This document shows positions 12,045 through 22,599 of a DNA stretch of 64,000 nucleotides, piece after piece. Positions within the stretch are counted from its first letter, which is position 1. Each line of letters begins with the position of its first letter. The translations under genes were made by a program, and so were the position numbers. Origin of the DNA: Xanthostigma xanthostigma (taxonomy: Eukaryota > Arthropoda > Insecta > Raphidioptera > Raphidiidae). The stretch is taken from NCBI GenBank assembly GCA_963575645.1, contig OY754464.1, forward strand, positions 59,618,948 to 59,682,947, written 5' to 3'. Below the pieces are notes generated by a model. That model made no database searches. It was not told the DNA's origin and was given only the letters and a program-made list of their open reading frames with translations.

Positions 12045-12406
12045 AGGATGAATCCTGGTGGCATAGGATCGATGAACTAAGCAAATACTTAAGGTTTATT
12101 TATTGCATTTAAATTTTATTGTCTAACGTTTCGGCAAACTTTATGCCATCTTCGGAGAATCAATGCTGTCTGTTTTCTCAGTATTGTTGTTATGTATAAA
12201 ATAAATTAAAATAAAAAATGTCTTCCACGGGTATTAAAATTACTATTTTTCTTGAGGAAAAAAAACGACTGATTTTTACTAAAAATTGTATAAATGTGTC
12301 TAATGTAAATTGTTTAAAATTATACTCAGACAATAAAATGCAATAAATAAACCTTCAGTATTTGCTTAGTTCATCGATCCTATGCCACCAGGATTCATCC
12401 TTTAAT
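12045..12406. mobile_element. Foldback element (Penelope-type ends)
   Basis: Arms of about 75 bp are inverted: AATCCTGGTGGCATAGGATC, GATGAACTAAGCAAATACT, then GGTTTATTTATTGCATT. The exact inverse ends at about 12404. A hammerhead-like core sits just inside the left arm on the minus strand. Confidence 0.8.
12132..12157 (-). ncRNA. Hammerhead-like core in foldback element
   Basis: On the minus strand: CCGAAGA (consensus CTGANGA, one change), then TGGCATAAAGTTTGCC which can pair GGCA with TGCC as stem II, then GAAACGTTA. The layout matches hammerheads of Penelope-like elements. Helices I and III were not modelled. Confidence 0.5.
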
Positions 12407-12968
12407 CTTACAACATTATGTATTAGTATTATGTTCTCTCAGAGAAACAACTCCAACATAAAATTTTTAAACATTTTGATATCAAAAACGTTTCTGTGTA
12501 AATAGGCTTCATTAGCTAATGTCAAACATGCTACAATAAATATACACGTTCCAGCTGTACCTAGTAGATATACATACTGAAAATAATTAAAGCGGCAATA
12601 ACGATAATGAAAACGGTTTGTTTACGTGTAAATGGTACTCTAAAATAATCAGAAGACGTGAATTCCAAAACCAAAACATAATAAGATATAAATAAATTAA
12701 TTAATAGTAAACACTATGAAGAAGATGCACTTAAAAGGGGGATACTTGATAAATTGAAACAAACCCAATAAAAATGAGAATATGTTTTTGCCACTTTGGT
12801 CACTAAAAATATAAAATCTGAAACGGTACCAAGAATCAATATATGGAACATAAATTCTGAAATAAACTTAATTTTATCTCTTCAGGCTTTTACTCGAAGG
12901 GTATCCAATTTCATTAAGTTTTTTAGCTAGATTTTGAAACGTATCTATAGTAAAAACCTGAAGTATTA

Positions 12969-13118
12969 GTCAGAGTGCCCGTCGGCAAAAATTTTATTGA
13001 TACATACTCTCCCCAAACTTTGTATATGGCTTCATTAGGCCTAGTCTGACACCTATTTCCTCTATGACTTTTCTTGATTTTGGAGCGTTTTCCCTCTAAA
13101 CTTTCCGAAAGACGTCGT
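12969..13118. repeat. Partial copy of the 3179 MITE
   Basis: It matches the left part of the TA-flanked MITE from GTCAGAGTGCCCGTCGG through ATGACTTTTCTTGATTTT to CTTTCCGAAAGA. The right inverted arm is missing. Confidence 0.75.
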
Positions 13119-13276
13119 TTTGACGACATGTAAAAATTTAGAGATAATATTTGTTTTTTTAATTGGATAGCTTAGAAACTTCAACCAAAACGCTAAAATA
13201 ATGTTCTCTGACAAATAATATGAGTCATTTAAAATGTCTGACACCGCGAATATGTCGACCATTTTCGAGGTGTCAA

Positions 13277-13643
13277 TGTATAAAAAAAAAATAAAAATAA
13301 AGTCGCCCAACGTGGGGCTCAACCCACGACTCTGATGTTGACAGTCGCATGCTCTACCGATTGATCCACCTGAGGTTGTGTTCTCACACCGCTAATATGA
13401 GTATATCTAGTTAATGCATTTCACATGAATAGAAGCTTATTTTTGAGATACATTTTGCAACATTTTTCATTAAAGCTCCGCTCTTAATGGTCGTAGCGTA
13501 ATATTATATAGCCTCTAGCCTTCCTCGATAAATGGGCTATCCAACAAAAAAATTTTTTTTTCAATTTGAACCAGTAGTTCCTGAGATTAGCGCGTTCAAA
13601 CAAACAAACAAAATCTTCAGCTTTATATATTAGTATAGATAGT
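13277..13643 (-). mobile_element. tRNA-Lys-related SINE-like element, copy 1
   Basis: Read on the minus strand it starts near ATCTATACTAATATATAAAG. It passes a GTTTGTTTGTTTGAACGCGC block and an AATCTCAGGAACTACTGG block, then a tRNA-like segment (about 13297-13375) and an A/T-rich tail. The tRNA part ends GTGGGTTGAGCCCCACGTTG, close to the T arm of tRNA-Lys(CTT). The anticodon loop is degenerate. Confidence 0.75.
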
Positions 13644-13751
13644 ACAGAACTGACACTTTCCTATACGGGTCAGTTTCCATTCCATGTCCTTGAGTAGTAA
13701 GCAAGTTGGCACTCTGAATAGAAAACAAATTGAAATTATAGAAAAATTATA

Positions 13752-14179
13752 CAAGTACTCCTCGACTTACGAACACCTTGCGTTCCTGGGACTCGTTCGT
13801 AAGTCGGATCATATATAGAAATTAGGATGTATAGTTAATACATATATGGATATTTTTGTTGTTTCCTTATAGATTTTTGTTGGCCCTGAAAAGAGCCGAT
13901 GTAGAACAGTTTTGTTGCTTCGTCGTATATTTTTGTTGGCCCTGAAAAGGGCCGATATAGAAAAATGTTACTGTGCCATTTTTGACATTTTTTGGCCATG
14001 AAAAGGGCCATTTGTTTTGCCTTGATCATTCCTCTAGGATCGTTCTTTGAAAATATTGAGTTATTGAGAGTTGAACTTGATTTTCCTCTTTTCAGTCTGG
14101 ATCAGCGAGTAGCAAGTCAATGCATCCACTGATTCGACTGTTCGTAAGTCCGGAGCGTTCGTAAGTCGAGGAGTACCTG
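13752..14179. mobile_element. pogo/Tigger-like MITE carrying three histone-type stem-loops
   Basis: Ends are CAAGTACTCCTCGACTTACG on the left and, inverted on the right, CAGGTACTCCTCGACTTACG. TA flanks both (13750-13751 and 14180-14181). Inner GTTCGTAAGTC repeats add more pairing. CAG...CTCGACTTACGAA ends with TA duplication are typical of pogo/Tigger MITEs. The interior holds a three-fold 56-bp-period repeat. Confidence 0.8.
13882..14009 (-). repeat. Three histone-3'-end-like stem-loops at exact 56-bp spacing
   Basis: On the minus strand they read GGCTCTTTTCAGGGCC (13882-13897), GGCCCTTTTCAGGGCC (13938-13953) and GGCCCTTTTCATGGCC (13994-14009). The middle one matches the metazoan histone stem-loop exactly: six-bp stem with UUUC loop. 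The first has a G-U pair and the third one mismatch. The usual flanking CCAAA and purine-rich downstream element are absent. No histone coding sequence is nearby. Confidence 0.7.
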
Positions 14180-15435
14180 TATAATTATCTCTATTAAACG
14201 ATTACTACCTACTCTGCGAAGCGAACACATTTGAGAATGTTCCTCTGCAGAAAGGGGTTGAGTGTAGGTGTGCGGGAAGACACTCTCCAGTGTGTTCGTT
14301 TCACAGGGTCACAGTATTACTCTGTTGAATCTGGTTAGTCTGAGTTGTGTACGACCGATTTATTTGGTTCATCGTGTTTTAGGACATTCGGTAGGTTTAT
14401 AGTTAGGGTTGTTTGTTTTTAAATGAGGAAGCCGACGACGTTTGTATATATCTTTGCAGTCTTACTCTTGGAGCAGCCATCCGACCGGCAGATAGTGAAT
14501 TGGTTACATATTTCCTTTGACGGCCATCAAAACGCCGCGCTAGATGTTTACAAAAAACGGTTCTGTCGATTTATAGCCTCATATCTATATAAATCTACGA
14601 TTCACAGACTCTAATGTCAGAAAAACGTTTAGCGATGCCGATGAAACAAAAGGATTCTACTCACCAAGTGACATTGACGGTTTAAACGCAAACTTTAATA
14701 TTTAAAATCATTAAATTGCAGTTGACCTAAATACAAACATTCCTGATATACTTTCATTATCCCGGTTTGCAGAGTTGTTTCCCGATAAACTATTAATTTC
14801 GTATATTGTAAATGACTCAGTTATTTTATTTATTCAGCCAACGTTTCATACTCAAGTCGGACTTCTTTGACTTCGCAAGTGATTATTATATTTTAATTAT
14901 TGACGATTTTTGTATAACTTTCTTAGAGTTCTTAAGAAGCTCCAGTTTGGGCTATCACGTATTAAAATTAATATAAACTTGTTCATTTATCTATGTAAAA
15001 AAGTGCGTCTTATAATCCAAAAAGAAATACTTTACATTTTTGCATTTAGGCATTTTCAACTTTGACTTAAAATATCAATCCGTGAAATGAAGTAATTATT
15101 TTGGATATAAGAAAAGAAAATAGACAATTTTTTCTGTCATTTATATTTGCACAAAAGTAGAAATTATAAATTGACAGTTTTTTTTTTAATTTGAATTATG
15201 AATCAACTTAATTAAAACTGAAAAGGTGATCCGTCATATTATGATTTATGAAATGGGTAATAATATTTTATATTCAAAATGGATTACCTACTTTTCATCT
15301 ATGTATATCCGTAGCAACTCTAGTCTTTTATTAGACAGTATATTATATTGAATGAATCACTTCATGATGCATGTTGGGTCGTTGCACGTTGAGGCAGTGA
15401 TGAGTAAAACTACATAGGTATCAAAGATTATTTAG
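14180..15435. other. Gene-free stretch with a weak hammerhead-like relic
   Basis: CAACGTTTCATACTC...GACTTCTTTGACTTC at about 14840 is a weak minus-strand hammerhead-like relic. The 63-codon frame near 14423 has no recognisable domain. Confidence 0.45.
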
Positions 15436-15439
15436 ATAT

Positions 15440-15930
15440 AAGGGTGGTCCTACATAGATCCAAAAGGTGCACAACATCCAATAAGGATTTTTTGTTTCCC
15501 CTTTTCACTGGAAAGCAAATCAACAAATAGTCTAGATCTTCTTATGAGCTCCAGAAAGTTGACCACTAAATTATCCTATAGGAAATGATCCCGTTCTCAT
15601 CTATGTAACCAAAGCTTGTTGTCCTCCTGTGGGCTAGAGCCTCTTGTTATTATGGGTGGTCGTTTCATCCTCCATTTCGCAAAGTCTACACAGTGCTGAT
15701 TCCTGATGTATGCCCATCACGTGTATGCGTTTTTCCAGAGAAGCGTGACCGGTGAAAACCCAGAGTGTCGGCCTGCTGAGTCTAATTATGCAAACCTTGG
15801 ACAGGATCCACGATCATTTTCTTTCCATGTTTTGTTTTACCTGAAATCAGATTCCATAATCATGTTCACAGGTCCATCTCCTAACCTGGTGAACGTTTCT
15901 ATAAGAATTTCCACAAAGAACTGTTAAGTA
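15440..15930 (-). pseudogene. LINE (R1/Jockey-type) RNase H and C-terminal fragment
   Basis: On the minus strand an open stretch at about 15785-15652 reads RLSRPTLWVFTGHASLEKR, then IHVMGIHQESALCRLCEMED and ETTTH. This is the end of a non-LTR retrotransposon protein: an RNase H tail LSR..L....TGH..L..H, then the CRLC...(E)ET..H zinc-knuckle-like motif. Downstream, shifted frames give EALAHRR and a degraded tail, so there are frameshifts and stops. It is a 5'-truncated dead copy. The family pattern is clear; the clade is a guess. Confidence 0.75.
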
Positions 15931-16069
15931 TAAATTAGATTTTCAATTTATTTACAGGTATTGTGACTTTATTATTAACTTAAATTTGTATATAGACAAA
16001 ATAAAAAATTTAATTCCTTAATACAATCCTTGAAATATTTTGCTTTTCTTAATTCCAATATAATTGCCA

Positions 16070-16400
16070 ATTTAACATCTGCACCAAATTAAATACACTC
16101 TTCAGTAAGTAAATCCGTATCTGCAAACTAGTTTTGTCAAAAAATTTGTAAATCCCGGCTTGTCGGGCTCATATTATAAATATTTTAACATTGCATTGAA
16201 ATTTTTACTAATGGGTTAAAATTTTGAAACAATTCTGTTATTTTTCGGTATTTTTGGGCCCAAAAACTTTTTAACCCCTAAAAACAATTCTTAGAATAGT
16301 CCAATTGTGCCCATTTTAAACATTTTTTGTGCGGCGATGGATTCAAACTTGAGGACCAAATTTCGTCAAAATCAATTGACTCTTTCGAAAGTTATTGCCC
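16070..16400 (-). repeat. Dispersed repeat family R, partial copy (reverse)
   Basis: It is the reverse complement of parts of the repeats at 41846 and 62103. Shared blocks include GGTATTTTTGGGCCCAAAAA, ACTAATGGGTTAAAATTTTG, GATGGATTCAAACTT and TTTCGTCAAAATCAATTGAC. Confidence 0.75.
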
Positions 16401-17690
16401 GTACATATTTTTTTGTATTTTCCCAATATGTACTGTAATAAATTGAAAATATGGATTGATACTATAGACCCAAATAACTCTAGCTGTTGGTGGTCTTTAA
16501 AAAAAGTCGTAGTGGGACGCCTGGCAATGTAAAACATACATTTAAGCGAAATTCTATAGTAACTAAATTTCACTCTGTAACTAAATTTAGCTCTGTCATA
16601 TTACAATTAAATACAAAAGCGTGTATGCAAGCAGCGAACGTGTCAAGTATATATAGTCGGATATAAAAATGCACAGGCAGTATACAGCTCACACAGTGAA
16701 GCAATATGTACAGTATACGCGCGCGCACACACACAAGGAAGTCGAAAGCGGTGATGGTTTAACTGCCAAGACACGCCACTAGATGTTTCACATAAAAAAT
16801 AAATGATTGATTTGAGGCTTCAACGTGCACAAACCTTTTTATCCACAAGAGGACAGTGTTCCGCTGTACTCAGACTATGACCAGCACTGAGTCACGTGTA
16901 ATCAGACACCTGGGTCGGTTTTTATTGAATGTGTATTTTATTATAGTAAGACTTTTTTTAAATAATACAATTGTCGTGCGTGTAACACGTTAAATAAGAA
17001 AATGACTGAGCATTTTAAACACTTATCCGAATGTGGAACACATATTAAACGATAATATATTCTATCTAAACCGTATCCAGTGTTTTTTTAATAGTTTTTT
17101 TAATGAACACAATATGAACCGACAAAATTAAGATGATAATAATTTAGCTTTTTACTTCCTAGTCACTGGAATTTTTAATCAAATTTTGAACATGAAAGTT
17201 TTAGTCGCAATTTTCATTTAATATACCGCGAAAAATTTATGTAAGATGTTACAGACGGTAGTATCCGGTGTAACGGAGCCGGTATTGATGAAAATTACTT
17301 AAAATTATTTTTTTCTTTTTAATACATGTAAAATTGAGAAAGTTTGACATTCTACACGCTACCCTTGAAAAAAGATTTTTTTTCGTTTCTCATTTCACCC
17401 CCTAAAATTAAGCTCCAGAATCAAAATTCAATTTTTCATACTTTACGTCTGTGATTGGGTCATCAACTCGCCACACACTATCTATGTGCCAAAATCAAAA
17501 TTTTCCAAATATAAAATAACCGAAGTGATTTTATGTATTTCGTTTTGCATAGAACACTAAAAATGAATAATTTAGGTTCATAATTATTAAATCGTGAATA
17601 GTAGATATTTTTCAATAAAACCTTACCTATCTTTATAAAATTTTTTACTAATATTTTTACTGTAGAACATTAAACATAAGTATACTTTAA
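16401..17690. other. Gene-free stretch
   Basis: Contains a short (GC)(AC) run near 16722. Otherwise AT-rich, without a supported feature. Confidence 0.5.
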
Positions 17691-17860
17691 TTTATGTATC
17701 TCGTTTGGAAATGACGGTATTATCACGAGCGTGATTTAGCGAGTGTTAACAAGTTAATCGAATGATAATATCGTATCTTTACAAACAAGACACGTACTAC
17801 ATTTTTTGCGCGGACCTCCTATAAAAAAGCTAATTTTCACCTCATAGTAAGTATATATTC
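17690..17860 (+). repeat. TATA-bearing dispersed cassette, copy 1
   Basis: CATTTTTTGCGCGGACCTCC is followed by TATAAAAAA (17820-17828) and AGCTAATTTTCACCT. Copies with the same spacing occur at 27169 (+), about 27380 (-) and 44606 (+). It may be a solo LTR or another promoter-bearing repeat. Confidence 0.5.
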
Positions 17861-17869
17861 AGCGAATAC

Positions 17870-18200
17870 CTTAGACATCGCGAGGCCCCGACCGACAGAT
17901 TTTTGCGAGGCCCTTGTCCTTTTCACTGAAAAATAAGTTACTTTTGATATCCTTAATCTTACTTTTTGTACAAATCTGATATTGAATAAATATAAATGAA
18001 AAATATTATTTATGCACTTATTAATATTTTTATTACTTTATTATGAATTAACTAAATTAATTTTAATGCTATAGCTAATAGATAAAATCAAGTTTTAAGT
18101 ATCAACTTTTTCTATCTGGGTTGTTGTGAGAGGCCCTTGCAAGAGCGAAGCCCTGGGCGATTGTCCTGCTTGCCACCCCCTAAAGCCACCACTGTATAGA
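17870..18200. mobile_element. Remnant of GAGGCCC-type insect repeat
   Basis: GCGAGGCCCCGACCGACAG and AGAGGCCCTTGCAAGAGCG lead into an end reading GCCACCCCCTAAAGCCACCA. This is a common insect short-repeat terminus. Its last 48 bases form the left arm of the palindrome that follows. Confidence 0.45.
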
Positions 18201-18249
18201 CTCTATACAGTGGTGGCTTTAGGGGGTGGCAAGCAGGACAATCGCCCAG
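18153..18249. repeat. Perfect 97-bp palindrome
   Basis: The 48-base left arm (18153-18200) begins CTGGGCGATTGTCCTGCTTG and ends CCACCACTGTATAGA. It is repeated exactly in inverse at 18202-18249 around a single C at 18201. No mismatches. Confidence 0.95.
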
Positions 18250-18281
18250 TTCGAACTCTATACTATAGAGTTCGAACTGGG
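18245..18281. repeat. Second perfect palindrome overlapping the first
   Basis: CCCAGTTCGAACTCTATA (18245-18262), a single C, then its exact inverse (18264-18281). It shares the five bases CCCAG with the end of the first palindrome. Confidence 0.95.
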
Positions 18282-18289
18282 TAAGCTAG

Positions 18290-18655
18290 AAAACACTCTA
18301 AGTGAGAGTAATTTCCAGGTACCGTCTTTGTAACGCTCTAAAACCGATATAAGTGAGATACAGAAATCTCTATAAGAGAAAGATGTTTTTCACTCATGTA
18401 CCTCTATAACTGAGACTACTACTTGCCTGTACCTCTATAAGCGATAGTCGAACGTATTAATAGTTCCACAAAATTTAAGAATGAGTCATAAATAGCTTAA
18501 CTAGCTAACATTGTTTTGTATAGTTTCTATAGACCTCTATAAGTGAGAAAGGCCACGCCTGTACCTCTATAAGTTCGAAACTCGGGTTAGTGAAAAACCT
18601 CCATAAGCGGTCCCTTGAACTCTTGCTCACGCAGGTTCGACTGTATTTATATTTA
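18290..18655. repeat. CTCTATAAGTGAGA-type repeat cluster
   Basis: Many degenerate copies of CCTCTATAAGYGAGA occur between 18300 and 18610, ending GCAGGTTCGACTGTA. Insect pogo-like MITEs show the same motif repetition and a CAGTCGAAC end. Confidence 0.55.
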
Positions 18656-18786
18656 GTGACAACTCGACCATATTGGAAATGTGTATTGTTCACAAGCCTT
18701 TTTTGCGTCTCTGTTGCTCATATGGATTTAAATGGGAAACGGACAGAGATATAACTGTTGAATTTGCATTACTTTTGTTTTACTTT

Positions 18787-19010
18787 ACAAATGGTTCATA
18801 TGTTCGAAAAAAAATGTCTGAAAATCAATATTTTCATTATTTTTTTATTAATTATATTGATTTTTGTCTTCTAAAACGTTTTTGTACTTCTTCCATCTTT
18901 TTTCATGTAAGACAAAAACGTTTTATAAGACAAAAATCAATATAATTAATTAAAAAATAGTGAAAATATTGATTTTCAGACATTTTTTTTCGAACATATG
19001 AACCATTTGT
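18787..19010. mobile_element. Foldback repeat, arms about 100 bp
   Basis: ACAAATGGTTCATATGTTCG starts the left arm. CGAACATATGAACCATTTGT ends the right arm. Pairing continues through GTCTGAAAATCAATATTTTC and ATATTGATTTTTGTCTT to near GACAAAAACGTTTT, leaving a short spacer. Confidence 0.85.
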
Positions 19011-20300
19011 TAATGTTCTATCGGTGCATATGACCGCCTAGGCACAGGATTTTTGACATTAGCGCGTTATAACTTCAAAAATATTAATTTTAGAAAAAAA
19101 AGTTTGAAATAAAAGCTGTAGAAAAATTGTAGATTTAAAACTTGTCATTAGCATTTTATTGTTTAAACAATTATTGGAAGAGATATGGGTCCAAAAGTCA
19201 ATAAACAAATCGTAATAGTCAAATAAGTCGTAGACGGTAAGTGATACAAAAAAATTATTGAATAAAAAAGATAGTAAATTTATTTATCTATACAATAAAG
19301 GTTATTACCTTTTTTGGCCTCAAGTGCACGGTTACGGAGATATGGGCTGAAACGGTTTTTGTCAAAATGGCGGCACTTCCGCCCGCCTAATTTGTAAGGA
19401 TTTTGTGCATTTAGGGTCAATACGTGATACTGAACCTATTTAAGAAAACGAGAAAAAGTTGTAGGATAGTGCAATGTGGACGAAAATAACGACTCTATTA
19501 CCTGTACTAAATCTAGTATAGAAATTAATACACGTAATACCTAACCTTCTGAAAACAAAACAACTTGTTTTCATGATACTAGATACTTCTCAGTCAGTTT
19601 CCGTTAAGAGCTCGTTTTTTTTTAAAAAACAATCCTGTGTTGACAAATCGACGTTCTAATCATGTAAAAGGAAATTTGTAATTGAACATTAATCATTTAT
19701 TTTTTAGATTTTATTATCTAGAATGACTAATTAACTTTATATCTACAATAAATAAGGTTTATAAGGACCGCAAAGTTAACAACATTCGCGGTCAGTTCAA
19801 TGTAAATAAAGTTTACGTAATACCTACTATATGAGCATTATAATATTGCCATATAACAATAAGTCAATATTATATTTATCAAAAAAAAAAAACGCAGAGT
19901 TGAAAATTAGGCTGATTTTTGGAGCTTTCCAATTATTGATCCGCCACTGTCTTTAAGTGTCCCAGATAAAAAACAATTATTATCAAAAATTATCATTAAA
20001 AAAATTACTTTGTCAATTAACATAGATCTTATCATCTTTTGTTTTATATCTAAAACGAGGACATCCATATAATCGTCAGGTGTTCTGTACCTTTCCGGAA
20101 ATGAATCATAAATTTATGTTATTCACTTTCCGAATGATAATTATTACTAATTACTCATCATCCAAAACTGCTGAAATATAATAATATTGTAGCAACAAAA
20201 TCTTTACCTTTGTATAATGTTTATTGAATATCTTGACAAATGACACAATAAAGAGATAGGTATGTAAAGGTGACAAAATTATCAGATAGACGTACAAATT
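19011..20300. other. Gene-free stretch
   Basis: AT-rich. No supported gene or sharply bounded repeat. Confidence 0.5.
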
Positions 20301-20304
20301 ACGT

Positions 20305-20400
20305 GTGGCGTTAAGGGGGGGGGGGAAGGAGGTCACGCCGAACCTCACCCAATCTCACGTGAGGGAAAGGGGGGTCTCGGCAAATATCACGTAATTTTAT
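20305..20400. repeat. G-run repeat with ATCTCACGTGAG, copy 1
   Basis: A run of G near 20316 is followed by AATCTCACGTGAGGGAAAGG and TCACGTAATTTTA. The same motifs, in another order, occur at 21872-21965. Confidence 0.55.
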
Positions 20401-20644
20401 TTCCCGCAAGAAACAGTGTAAAATTGCGAGCAAACTGGGTTAAAATAACTAAAAAATGTTTCTCCTCTAAAGTATGGCTAATCATATGCAATAATATTTA
20501 TCGCGGTTAATAATATGTTTCTATGATTCTATAGAATACGTTCTTTAAAGAAGTTATTAAAATACTAGCCTTAATAAATTAAAAAGAAGTTTGCAAATTA
20601 CGTTTTTTTAAATAAATCGAACGCAACCAAGCACAGATTTATAT

Positions 20645-20810
20645 TTACACTAGCGGTCCCGCCCGGTTTCACCCGGGTGCAAACGAACGAATGGGGAAGG
20701 AAGGGACATGAGTACGCACATTCATCTTAGTTTACCGAGATGAATGTTGTGTCCAAACTTCATAATGATCGGCGTTACCGTTCAAAAGTTTTTGTCGTTA
20801 AAAAGCAGTA
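20645..20810. repeat. Non-LTR terminal fragment
   Basis: ACTAGCGGTCCCGCCCGGTT followed by CACCCGGGTGCAAACG, then CCAAACTTCATAATGATCGG, is the frequent insect RTE/SINE terminus pattern. Confidence 0.55.
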
Positions 20811-20884
20811 TTTATACTTTTTTTAAGTAATAAATTTCTTTTAATATAATAACTATTTAATTGAAAATACTGTAGGAATAGTAT

Positions 20885-21005
20885 ATTGTGCGACTAGTGA
20901 GAGAAGGAGAAGATTCCATGAGCGTGAAATTTGCCGCACGAGCGCAGCGAGTGCGGTAAAACGCACGCGAGTGGAATATTCTCCTTCGATCAATAGTCGC
21001 ACATA
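20885..21005. repeat. Interrupted hairpin of nested inverted segments
   Basis: Paired outer to inner: TGTGCGACTA with TAGTCGCACA, GAAGGAGAA with TTCTCCTTC, TTCCA with TGGAA, and GCCGCAC with GTGCGGT. The inner region is GAGCGCAGCGA. Confidence 0.75.
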
Positions 21006-21007
21006 AT

Positions 21008-21408
21008 ACTTTATTCAACTAGCAGGAGTAATATGTAATCGGGGCCCTGATAAAAGAGGGAAAAATAATAAATCACTTCATTGATTGACGTACCACCGTC
21101 AGTGTATACACAAGATTGCCATGATTTCGCTGAATTGCGATGCTGTTTTCATATAAGTATACAATACCGCCTACCACGTTCCTATTGGTCCAGAAGCTAC
21201 TTGCAGTTTTTTTCATTATTTAGCGCTTGGGCTTGCTACTGAGTTTCTATTGGTCCAGAAAATTCATTATTACACTAGTGAAGTAATACATTATTTCTCC
21301 CACGCCAGAAAATTCATTATTACACTATAGTGAAGTAATATATTATTTCTCCCACGTTTAGCAGGGCCCCGAAATTACATATTACTCACGCGTGTTGAAT
21401 AAAATTAT
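21008..21408. mobile_element. TIR element with internal duplication
   Basis: TTTATTCAAC...GAGTAATATGTAAT..GGGGCCCTG at the left is inverted at the right as CAGGGCCCC...ATTACATATTACTC...GTTGAATAAA. Inside, a 50-bp unit (CCAGAAAATTCATTATTACA...CTCCCACG) is duplicated at 21255 and 21306. CTATTGGTCCAGAA also repeats. Confidence 0.75.
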
Positions 21409-21544
21409 TTTTATATATAGGTGCCTATATTATAGTTGTAACAGTTTTCAAATGAGCTATTAATTAGATTTATCTAATTTTAATTAGTCGTAATAAAATT
21501 TTAAAAAATTGAAATGAAAACCTTAGAAGAAAGCAATGTAGAAA

Positions 21545-21848
21545 ATAAAATAAAAAATAAAAATATATTCGTCGATGTGGGGCTTGAACCCTAGACCCTG
21601 GCATTAAGAATCTTACACTCTACCGACTGAGCTATCCGGGCTTGTACTTTTGAACGCTAATATTGCAGTATTTAGTTAAGGCATTTCACCTTATAATATT
21701 TGTCTGACGGACTAATTTTGAGACACATTTTTCATTTATGTTCCGTTCCAAAACATTTTCAATTTGAACCAGTAGTTTCTGAGATTAGCGCGTTCAAACA
21801 AACAAACAAACGAACAAACTCTTCAGCTTTATATATTAGTAAAGATAG
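21545..21848 (-). mobile_element. tRNA-Lys-related SINE-like element, copy 2
   Basis: Same layout as the 13.3-kb copy. The tRNA-like segment (about 21572-21642, minus strand) starts GCCCGGATAGCTCAGTCGGT. It contains CTTAAT at the anticodon position, as in tRNA-Lys(CTT), and ends GGTTCAAGCCCCACATCGAC. Arm mismatches argue against a working tRNA. Confidence 0.8.
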
Positions 21849-21871
21849 ATTAAAAATGTGCAAGTTGAAAA

Positions 21872-21965
21872 ATCTCACGTGAGATGACGGGGGGGGGGGG
21901 TCGTTGAGTAAAATCTCACGGGGGAGGGGGTGTTTGAAAAATCGCCACATTTGCCTCACGTCATT
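21872..21965. repeat. G-run repeat with ATCTCACGTGAG, copy 2
   Basis: Contains ATCTCACGTGAGATGACG, a run of at least 12 G near 21889, and a second G-rich CACGGGGGAGGGGG. Quadruplex-prone. Confidence 0.55.
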
Positions 21966-22499
21966 TGTGGTACTTGAATTTCGTACACATTAGGTAATGA
22001 ACAGTCACTTCAAAATATTTTAATTATTATTACATAATTAACTAATTTCCATTCAAAACCGACGAGTGAAATCTTCGGGCAAAACGTTGTTCACGCGAGC
22101 GCAGCTACATGACAAAACCTGTAGGTAAGAAATAAAATTTGAGAATCGCTGATAATATTGTTTGGTCAGTAAACAATGAACAAACAAGGCTATTTTCATT
22201 TGAAATGATGTTTAGATTGTAACAATAGACCTATAAAGATGATTTACTTGATATCATTTTACCAGGGAATATCTCTGAGGGAGTTGTTATCTGCGCGTCC
22301 ATAGAAAATATTTATGTTTTTCAATATCGAGTCAGACACAACGCCCACCGCTTACTTACGTCTTTTTCAGTGGCCTATTTCTGCGGAAAGGCATGGAGGA
22401 TACTTCGCGTTTAAACAAAGGTAACAATGACTAAATAAAAAAAAGGCAACTGTATTTTACACTACAGAAGTTAAACTGACATAAGAATTGTGAAAAAAT

Positions 22500-22590
22500 A
22501 ATAATAATGACACCGAAAGCTGGGATCGAACCCATAACTTTTAGGTTGAGAGGCAACTGTTTTACCTTGCCGCCACCTTAGCTTAATATT
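22500..22590 (-). repeat. tRNA-like SINE head
   Basis: On the minus strand, ...GGTGGCGGCAAGGTAAAACA... then ATGGGTTCGATCCCAGC gives a good B box (GGTTCGATCCC) about 35 nt after an A-box-like stretch. It does not close as a tRNA. Confidence 0.55.
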
Positions 22591-22599
22591 CTAACATGT

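Noticed and set aside
18673..18945. 90-codon frame
   Set aside because: Its 3' half lies inside the inverted repeat 18787-19010.
21572..21642. Functional tRNA-Lys (minus strand)
   Set aside because: Arm mismatches, and it lies inside a dispersed repeat shared with 13.3 kb.
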